A stretch of 64,000 nucleotides of DNA from Paraburkholderia terricola (GTDB taxonomy: Bacteria > Pseudomonadota > Gammaproteobacteria > Burkholderiales > Burkholderiaceae), in NCBI RefSeq assembly GCF_900142195.1, contig NZ_FRAB01000006.1, positions 1 through 64,000 on the forward strand. The letters are read 5' to 3'. Below, one piece after another: positions 56,122-64,000 of this stretch. Every line of letters starts with the position of its first letter. Position 1 is the first letter of the stretch. A program made the position numbers and the translations under genes. The notes under the pieces were generated by a model. That model was given only the letters and a program-made list of their open reading frames with translations, had not been told where the DNA came from and searched no databases.

Positions 56122-57108
56122 ATGACCAACTGGCTTCGCCACGGCTGGCCGACGCTTGCGATCATGCTGGGCGCTTCGGTGTGGGGCATGATCTGGTATC
56201 CACTGCGCATGCTCGCGGCGCTCGGCGTGACCGGCACGGCGGCGAGCGCGCTGACGAGCGGCGCCGGCTGCCTGTTCGTGCTGCTGGTGCGGCGTCACGC
56301 GCTCAAGACGGTGCGCTGGCATTGGCTGCTGCCGGCGTTGGCGCTGGCGGCCGGCATCACCAATCTCGGCTTCGTGTGGGGCTCGATCCACGGCGAGGTC
56401 ATGCGCGTGTTGCTGCTGTTCTATCTCACCCCGGCATGGACCGCGCTGTTCGCGCACTTCATCCTGCATGAACGGTTGACCTGGCCGGGCGCGGGCCTCG
56501 CCGCGCTGTCGCTGGCCGGCGCGATGACGATGCTGTGGTCGCCCCGGCTCGGCCTTCCCGTGCCCGGCAATCTCGCCGAATGGGCGGGCCTCGCGGGCGG
56601 CATGGGCTTCGCGATGAGCAACGTGCTGATCCTCAAGACGAGCCGCGTATTGCCCGACATGAAGCCCGAAATGCGCACCGCGACGATCTTCGGCGGCGCG
56701 GCGCTTTTCGGCGCGTGCGCGTCGTTGTTCGAGGCCATGCCCGCGCCGCCCACCGGCGCGCATCTCGGCACCGCCGCGCTGCTGGTGCTCGGCCTCGGCT
56801 TTCTGCTGGCGTCGAACAATATGCTGGTGCAGTACGGGCTCGCGCGCGTGCCGGCCAATCGGGCCTCGATCATCATGCTGTTCGAACTCGTGGTCACGGC
56901 GTTTTCCGCGTGGCTTTTTGCCGGCGAGACGCCGGGGCCGCGCGAATGGGCGGGCGGCGCGTGCATCGTGCTGGCGTCCGCGCTGTCGAGCTGGATGCAT
57001 CGCACGAGGGCTTTGCCGCCCGATCCCGCCAATCAGGACGTGAGCGCCGCCATCGATCCCGATACAGACCGTAAGGACGGTAAAAACCGTCCACGCGCGA
57101 TGGTATGA
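56122..57108 (+). CDS. EamA (DMT)-family transporter
   Basis: This 328-residue inner-membrane protein has two EamA repeats and ten hydrophobic segments. The first begins TLAIMLGASVWGMIWYPLR, and the second half includes FLLASNNMLVQYGLARVPANRAS followed by ELVVTAFSAWLFAGE. EamA proteins export or import small metabolites such as amino acids. The strong ribosome-binding site AAGGAGCGC sets the start at 56122. The C-terminal tail after WMHRTRALPP is polar. Its stop codon lies in the smc promoter candidate. No substrate can be inferred. Confidence 0.88.
   Translation: MTNWLRHGWPTLAIMLGASVWGMIWYPLRMLAALGVTGTAASALTSGAGCLFVLLVRRHALKTVRWHWLLPALALAAGITNLGFVWGSIHGEVMRVLLLFYLTPAWTALFAHFILHERLTWPGAGLAALSLAGAMTMLWSPRLGLPVPGNLAEWAGLAGGMGFAMSNVLILKTSRVLPDMKPEMRTATIFGGAALFGACASLFEAMPAPPTGAHLGTAALLVLGLGFLLASNNMLVQYGLARVPANRASIIMLFELVVTAFSAWLFAGETPGPREWAGGACIVLASALSSWMHRTRALPPDPANQDVSAAIDPDTDRKDGKNRPRAMV
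57075..57092. other. Inverted repeat overlapping the end of the EamA gene
   Basis: GGACGGT (57075-57081), AAAA, ACCGTCC (57086-57092): a perfect 7-bp dyad within the last codons of the transporter gene and 12 bp upstream of the smc promoter candidate. It could be an operator or a weak terminator stem. Confidence 0.4.
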
Positions 57109-57109
57109 T
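57101..57109 (+). promoter_or_regulatory. Extended -10 promoter candidate for smc
   Basis: TGGTATGAT has the TGn extension and TATGAT (5 of 6 -10 matches) at 57104-57109, overlapping the EamA stop codon. Transcription would start near 57116 and leave a leader of about 158 nt before the smc GTG. Confidence 0.45.
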
Positions 57110-57273
57110 TGCCCCTCATTAGCTGAAGCACGTTGGACAGCGCGTGCTCAGCGCCCATATCGCAGGGCGTTGCGGGGTGTCGCGAGCCTTTGCCGTTTCG
57201 CTGCTTCGGCGCGCGGCAGGCGCGGCCCTCGCGAGCCACTTTTTATTTTCCCTTTTCCAACAGCGAATCCGCC

Positions 57274-60200
57274 GTGCGTCTGACCTCGATCAAACTCGCT
57301 GGCTTCAAGTCATTCGTCGATCCCACGCATTTCCAGGTTCCCGGCCAGCTAGTTGGCGTGGTCGGGCCGAACGGGTGCGGCAAGTCCAACATCATCGACG
57401 CCGTGCGCTGGGTGCTCGGCGAATCGCGCGCCTCCGAGCTGCGCGGCGAGTCGATGCAGGACGTGATCTTCAATGGCTCGACCGCGCGCAAGCCGGGTAG
57501 CCGCGCCAGCGTCGAACTCGTGTTCGACAACGCCGACGGCCGCGCCGCCGGCCAGTGGGGCCAGTATGCCGAAATCGCCGTGAAGCGCGTGCTCACGCGC
57601 GACGGCACCTCGAGCTACTACATCAACAATTTGCCGGCGCGCCGCCGCGACATTCAGGACATCTTCCTCGGCACCGGCCTCGGGCCGCGCGCTTACGCGA
57701 TCATCGGGCAGGGCATGATCGCGCGCCTGATCGAGGCGAAGCCGGAAGAGCTGCGCGTGTTTCTCGAGGAAGCCGCGGGCGTGTCCAAGTACAAGGAACG
57801 TCGCCGCGAGACCGAGAACCGTCTGCACGATACGCGCGAGAACCTGACGCGGGTCGAGGACATCGTCCGCGAACTCGGGGCGAATCTGGAGAAGCTGGAA
57901 GCGCAGGCGGTCGTCGCCACGCGCTACAAGGAATTGCAGGCCGACGGCGAAGAGAAGCAGCGCCTCCTGTGGCTGTTGCGCAAGAACGAAGCCGGCAGCG
58001 AGCAGGAGCGCCAGCAGCGCGCGATCGAACAGGCGCAAATCGACCTCGAGGCGCAAACCGCCAAACTGCGCGAAGTCGAGGCGCAACTGGAAACGCTGCG
58101 CGTCGCGCATTACTCGGCCAGCGACGCGATGCAGGGCGCGCAAGGCGCGCTGTACGAGGCGAACGCCGAAGTCAGCCGGCTCGAAGCCGAGATCAAGTTC
58201 ATCGTCGAATCGCGCAACCGCGTGCAGGCGCAGATCGCCGCGCTCACCGCGCAACGCGAGCAGTGGCAGTCGCAAGCCGAAAAGGCGCAAGGCGATCTGG
58301 AAGAAGCGGAAGAGCAACTGGCCGTCGCCGAGGAAAAAGCCGCGCTCGCCGAAGACGAAGCCGCTGCGAAGCACGACGCGATGCCCGCCCTCGAAGCGCG
58401 CTGGCGCGACGCGCAGACGGAGTTGAACGCCGAGCGCGGCGGAATCGCGCAGGCCGAACAGGCGTTGAAACTCGAAGCCGCGCATCAGCGCAATGCCGAT
58501 CAGCAATTGCAGCAGTTGCAGCAGCGTCACGAGCGCCTGAAGCTCGAAGCGGGCGGTCTCGACGCACCCGACGAAGCGCAGCTCGAAGACCTGCGCATGC
58601 AGCTCGCCGAGCACGAAGAAATTCTGCACGACGCCCAGGCGCGTCTCGCCGACGCGCACGAAACACTGCCGCGCCTCGACGGCGAGCGGCGTGCCGCGCA
58701 GGAGCGCGTGCAGGCGGAAAGCGCGCAGATTCATCAACTGGACGCGCGCCTTGCCGCACTCAAGCAATTGCAGGAAAACGTCCAGACCGAAGGCAAGATC
58801 CAGCCGTGGCTCGAAAAGCACGAACTGAGCGGCTTGCCGCGTCTTTGGAAGAAGCTGCACGTCGAAGCCGGTTGGGAAACCGCGCTCGAAGCGGTGCTGC
58901 GCGAACGGCTCGCCGCGCTCGAAGTATCGAATCTCGACTGGGTTAAAGCGTTCGCAACCGATGCGCCGCCCGCCAAGCTCGCGTTCTACGCGCCGCCGCT
59001 GGCCGGGCAGCCGGCGGCCGCGTCGGCCACGCTGCGGCCGCTGTTGTCGCTGGTTCGTATCGACGACGCGGGCATCCGCGCGGTGCTGAACGACTGGCTC
59101 GGCCTCGTCTTCATGGCCGACGATCTGCAGCAGGCGCTCGCCATGCGCGCGCAATTGCCCGAAGGCGGCTCGTTCGTCGTGAAGGCGGGTCACGTGGTGA
59201 CGCGCGTCGGCGTGCAACTGTATGCCGCCGATTCGGAACAGGCCGGCATGCTGGCGCGTCAGCAGGAAATCGAAAACCTCGCGCGCCAGGTGCGCGCGCA
59301 GGCTTTGCTCGCCGACGAGGCGAAGGCCGCCGCGATCCGCGCCGAAGCGGCTCATACGCAAGCCACGCAGGCGCTGAGCGACGTGCGTCAGCAGGCGGAA
59401 CGCGCGACGCAGCGCGTGCATGCGCTGCAGATGGACGTGCTCAAGCTCACGCAGGCGCACGAGCGCTACACCCAGCGCAGCACGCAGATTCGCGAAGAGC
59501 TCGAGGAAATCACCGCGCAGATCGAAGAGCAGCGCGCGTTGCGGGCGGAGTCGGAAGCGAACTTCGAGCGTCATGACGGCGAACTCGCCGAATTGCAGGC
59601 GCGCTTCGAGGATCATCAACTGGCGTTCGAGGCGCTCGACGAAGCCCTCACCGCCGCGCGCGCGCAATCGCGCGATCTCGACCGTGCCGCCACCGACGCC
59701 CGTTTCGCCGCGCGCAACATGGCGAATCGCATCGACGAATTGAAGCGCAGCATTCAGGTCGCGCATGAGCAGAGCGAGCGCGTCGCGGCATCGCTGGAAG
59801 ACGCGCGCGCCGAACTGGAAACGATCAACGAGCAAACGGCGCACACCGGCCTGCAGGACGCGCTCGACATCCGCGCGGTCAAGGAAGAAGCGTTGCACGC
59901 CGCGCGTCTCGAACTCGACGATCTGACCGCCAAGCTGCGCGCCGCCGACGAAACCCGTCTCACCGCCGAGCGCGCGTTGCAGCCGCTGCGCGACCGCATC
60001 AACGAATTGCAGTTGAAGGAACAGGCCGCGCGTCTGAACGGCGAACAGTTCATCGAGCAACTGGCCGCGGCCGGCGTCGATGAAGCCGAACTGCAAGCCA
60101 AGCTCACGCCGGACATGAAGCCGTCGTACCTGCAAGGCGAGGTCACGCGCATCAACAACGCGATCACGGCGCTCGGGCCGGTCAACATGGCCGCGCTCGA

Positions 60201-60792
60201 CGAACTGAAAGCGGCGACCGAACGCAAGTCGTTCCTCGACTCGCAATCGGCCGATCTGACGAGCGCGATCGAAACGCTCGAGGACGCGATCCGCAAGATC
60301 GACGGCGAAACGCGCACGCTCCTGCAAGGCACCTTCGACGAAGTGAACCGTCATTTCGGCGAACTGTTCCCGCGTCTGTTCGGCGGCGGGCAGGCCAGGC
60401 TGATCATGACCGGCGACGAAATTCTCGACGCCGGCGTGCAGGTCATGGCGCAGCCGCCGGGCAAGAAGAATTCGACCATTCATCTGCTGTCGGGCGGCGA
60501 AAAGGCGCTGACCGCCACCGCGCTGGTGTTCGCGATGTTCCAGTTGAATCCGGCGCCGTTCTGTCTGCTCGACGAAGTGGACGCGCCGCTCGACGACGCC
60601 AACACGGAACGTTTCGCGAACCTCGTGCGCGCGATGTCGGACAAAACCCAGTTCCTGTTCATCTCGCACAACAAGATCGCGATGGAAATGGCGCAGCAGT
60701 TGATCGGCGTGACCATGCAGGAGCAGGGCGTCTCGCGGATCGTGGCCGTCGACATGGAAACGGCTGCCGGTTTCGCCCAGAATATCGTTTGA
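57274..60792 (+). CDS. smc: Chromosome segregation protein SMC
   Basis: This 1172-residue SMC ATPase compacts and segregates the chromosome with ScpA/ScpB. The N-terminal head has Walker A GPNGCGKSN (Lys37). Long coiled coils run about 170-500 and 670-1000. A hinge lies about 505-665 (LSGLPRLWKKLHVEAGWETALEAVL). The C-terminal head has the signature LLSGGEKALTATAL and Walker B FCLLDEVDAPLDDAN. The GTG at 57274 (VRLTSIKLAGFKSF) is the canonical start. The in-frame extension to 57133 is not SMC-like. It is followed by zipA and ligA, the conserved betaproteobacterial order. Confidence 0.97.
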   Translation: MRLTSIKLAGFKSFVDPTHFQVPGQLVGVVGPNGCGKSNIIDAVRWVLGESRASELRGESMQDVIFNGSTARKPGSRASVELVFDNADGRAAGQWGQYAEIAVKRVLTRDGTSSYYINNLPARRRDIQDIFLGTGLGPRAYAIIGQGMIARLIEAKPEELRVFLEEAAGVSKYKERRRETENRLHDTRENLTRVEDIVRELGANLEKLEAQAVVATRYKELQADGEEKQRLLWLLRKNEAGSEQERQQRAIEQAQIDLEAQTAKLREVEAQLETLRVAHYSASDAMQGAQGALYEANAEVSRLEAEIKFIVESRNRVQAQIAALTAQREQWQSQAEKAQGDLEEAEEQLAVAEEKAALAEDEAAAKHDAMPALEARWRDAQTELNAERGGIAQAEQALKLEAAHQRNADQQLQQLQQRHERLKLEAGGLDAPDEAQLEDLRMQLAEHEEILHDAQARLADAHETLPRLDGERRAAQERVQAESAQIHQLDARLAALKQLQENVQTEGKIQPWLEKHELSGLPRLWKKLHVEAGWETALEAVLRERLAALEVSNLDWVKAFATDAPPAKLAFYAPPLAGQPAAASATLRPLLSLVRIDDAGIRAVLNDWLGLVFMADDLQQALAMRAQLPEGGSFVVKAGHVVTRVGVQLYAADSEQAGMLARQQEIENLARQVRAQALLADEAKAAAIRAEAAHTQATQALSDVRQQAERATQRVHALQMDVLKLTQAHERYTQRSTQIREELEEITAQIEEQRALRAESEANFERHDGELAELQARFEDHQLAFEALDEALTAARAQSRDLDRAATDARFAARNMANRIDELKRSIQVAHEQSERVAASLEDARAELETINEQTAHTGLQDALDIRAVKEEALHAARLELDDLTAKLRAADETRLTAERALQPLRDRINELQLKEQAARLNGEQFIEQLAAAGVDEAELQAKLTPDMKPSYLQGEVTRINNAITALGPVNMAALDELKAATERKSFLDSQSADLTSAIETLEDAIRKIDGETRTLLQGTFDEVNRHFGELFPRLFGGGQARLIMTGDEILDAGVQVMAQPPGKKNSTIHLLSGGEKALTATALVFAMFQLNPAPFCLLDEVDAPLDDANTERFANLVRAMSDKTQFLFISHNKIAMEMAQQLIGVTMQEQGVSRIVAVDMETAAGFAQNIV

Positions 60793-60909
60793 GTTTTCGT
60801 TTGAGTCGAGCATCGCGGGCGCCCGCGTTCAGCGCAGCGGCCATCGGCCGCGCGACACGTGGAGCGGGCGCAGCGCCGCGCATATAAAAGAATTGCTGAT
60901 GGAGCATGC

Positions 60910-62217
60910 ATGGACGAGTTGACACTCGGTTTGATCGGCGCGGGTGCCGTGGTGGTCGGGGGCGTGGTCGTGTACAACGCGTGGCAGGGCGCCAAGGTGC
61001 GCCGCAAGATGCCGCGACCGATGCCGGCCGATACCGCCGAAAGCTTCGCGCGGGACGATCAGCAGGAACAAAGCCCGTTCATCGAACCGGCCCGGCCGAC
61101 CACGCGGCGCGAGCCGGTGGCGGGTTCCGATGCGGCGGCTGAAACGGCGGCTGCGCGCGTCGAGCCGACGTTCGGCGCGAGCGCCGCGCCGCTCGATACG
61201 CCGGCCGATATTCAGGCCGAGACGACCTCGCCGAACGGGTATCCGGACGCCGGGAGCGGAGCCGAGGCGGCTGATGCCGGCAAGATGTCCAAGGCCGGCA
61301 AGGCCACGACGGGAACGCCAGCAGGCCAGCCAGCAGGTCGGCAAGCGCACGAGCCGGTCGAGCCGATCATGCCCGCCGCCACGACCATTTCGTCGGCGCC
61401 GCCCGCCATCGTCGATCGCCGCATCGACTGTATCGTGCCGATTCGTCTGAACGGCCCGGTTGCCGGCGACAAGGTGATTCCGCTCGCGCAACGTCTGCGC
61501 CGCGCCGGCAGCAAGCCGGTGCATATCGAAGGCAAACCCGAGGGCGGCGCGTGGGAACTGCTGCAAAACGGCGCGCGCTATGACGAACTGCGCGCGGCCG
61601 CGCAATTGGCCAATCGCAGCGGGGCGCTCAACGAACTGGAGTTCTCCGAGTTCGTGACCGGCGTGCAGCACTTCGCCGACGCGCTCGATGCGTCGCCGGA
61701 ATTTCCCGACATGCTCGAAACGGTGGCGATGGCGCGTGAGCTCGACGGTTTCGCCGCGCAATGCGACGCGCAGTTGTCGATCAACGTGCTCTCGGATGGC
61801 GCGCCGTGGTCGGCGAATTACGTGCAGGCGGTTGCGTCGCAGGACGGCTTGCTGCTCTCGCGCGACGGCACGCGCTTCGTCAAGCTGGACGCGAAGCAAA
61901 GCCCGGTGTTCATGCTGCAATTCGGCGACACCAACTTCCTGCGCGACGATCTCACCTACAAGGGCGGGCAGATGATCACGCTGGTGCTCGACGTGCCGGT
62001 GGCCGACGAGGACATCCTGCCGTTCCGTCTGATGTGCGACTACGCGAAATCGCTGGCCGAGCGTATCGGCGGGCGGGTGGTCGACGACGGCCGCCGTCCG
62101 TTGCCTGAAACCGCGCTGCTCGCCATCGAAAAACAGTTGATGACGCTTTACGCCAAGCTCGAGCAGGCGGGCATTCCGGCCGGTTCGCCGGCCACGCGGC
62201 GCTTGTTCAGCCAGTAA
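60910..62217 (+). CDS. zipA: Cell division protein ZipA
   Basis: This 435-residue membrane-anchored FtsZ-binding protein starts MDELTLGLIGAGAVVVGGVVVYNAWQG, an N-terminal membrane helix without cleavage. A variable Ala/Pro/Glu/Thr-rich linker runs to about 170. The C-terminal ZipA domain (about 175-425) includes IDCIVPIRL, VSIEGKP-like core strands and LYAKLEQAGIPAGSPATRRLF. It tethers FtsZ filaments to the membrane at the division site. The ATG follows GGAGCATGC, and an upstream start (60859) lies in non-typical sequence. It lies 117 bp after smc and 199 bp before ligA. Confidence 0.92.
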   Translation: MDELTLGLIGAGAVVVGGVVVYNAWQGAKVRRKMPRPMPADTAESFARDDQQEQSPFIEPARPTTRREPVAGSDAAAETAAARVEPTFGASAAPLDTPADIQAETTSPNGYPDAGSGAEAADAGKMSKAGKATTGTPAGQPAGRQAHEPVEPIMPAATTISSAPPAIVDRRIDCIVPIRLNGPVAGDKVIPLAQRLRRAGSKPVHIEGKPEGGAWELLQNGARYDELRAAAQLANRSGALNELEFSEFVTGVQHFADALDASPEFPDMLETVAMARELDGFAAQCDAQLSINVLSDGAPWSANYVQAVASQDGLLLSRDGTRFVKLDAKQSPVFMLQFGDTNFLRDDLTYKGGQMITLVLDVPVADEDILPFRLMCDYAKSLAERIGGRVVDDGRRPLPETALLAIEKQLMTLYAKLEQAGIPAGSPATRRLFSQ

Positions 62218-62242
62218 GTCCAGCGCATTGCAGGTTGTGTCA

Positions 62243-62267
62243 GACGGCCGCACGATGTGCGGCCGTC
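62243..62267 (+). terminator. Perfect 11-bp hairpin between zipA and ligA
   Basis: GACGGCCGCAC (62243-62253), GAT loop, GTGCGGCCGTC (62257-62267), 25 bp after the zipA stop. No T tract follows, so it may be a weak or Rho-assisted terminator. A GATAAT box at 62373-62378 could be a ligA -10, without a clear -35. Confidence 0.5.
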
Positions 62268-62389
62268 CGCGTTTGAGGAACGCGCATCGCGACGCTTTGG
62301 CGGGCCGCTTGCAGGGAAAGCCGGGCGCGAGAAACTGGCCGTTCGGCCGATGTAAAGGGGCACGCTTCCTGCGATAATCCAATGTCTGA

Positions 62390-64000
<1,611 letters not shown>

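Overview
The window is a 64 kb piece of a GC-rich betaproteobacterial chromosome, most likely Burkholderia sensu lato (Paraburkholderia or Burkholderia). The grounds are strong GC codon bias, the gene order smc-zipA-ligA, the dapC-dapD-yffB-dapE-prmB cluster, the tsaB-rimI-uracil glycosylase-DUF1853 cluster, glyoxylate-shunt genes, several chemoreceptors, and CCA encoded in the tRNA genes. No phage, transposase, integrase or CRISPR array was seen.

Layout. 1-11.6 kb is the end of a siderophore locus: the 3' end of an NRPS (A10-PCP-C-A-PCP-E-TE), a TonB-dependent receptor, a FhuD-like binding protein and a double-length FhuB permease. The ABC ATPase is not in the window. 11.6-16.9 kb is a sugar-acid catabolic module: IlvD/Edd dehydratase, RraA-family aldolase, MFS importer and LacI regulator, preceded by two clear LacI-type palindromic operators. 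17.0-20.4 kb holds two chemoreceptors, each with a candidate sigma-28 promoter; the first has almost no periplasmic sensor. 20.7-24.7 kb has an orphan 2-oxoglutarate dehydrogenase E1 paralogue, a methyltransferase and a small acidic ORF. 24.8-25.6 kb is a duplicated tRNA-Glu/tRNA-Asp array with promoters and terminators.

25.7-33.6 kb holds an acetyltransferase, an AraC regulator and a gamma-glutamylcyclotransferase-like protein, then malate synthase (aceB) behind a 2-haloacid dehalogenase, a divergent LysR regulator, a universal stress protein and isocitrate lyase (aceA). 34-36.4 kb has the RhlE-type helicase and an acyl-CoA-binding protein. 36.6-45.5 kb is housekeeping: tsaB, rimI, a type-4 uracil-DNA glycosylase and a DUF1853 protein in an overlapping operon, thiD and lplT, alr, radA and a small conserved ORF. 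45.6-51 kb holds a CaiB-type CoA-transferase, an ABC-F ATPase, glutathione peroxidase and cardiolipin synthase. 51-55.7 kb is the lysine/diaminopimelate operon with prmB. 56.1-64 kb has an EamA transporter and the smc-zipA-ligA cluster; ligA runs off the right edge.

The most notable items are the repeat-bearing NRPS (an SGD-rich insertion inside an adenylation domain and a 9-bp minisatellite inside the epimerization domain), the LacI/IlvD/RraA module with its operator pair, the sensor-less chemoreceptor, an intrinsic terminator inside the dap operon, and an orphan plus-strand terminator in the aceA leader. All functional statements rest on reading the sequence by eye; no database search was run.
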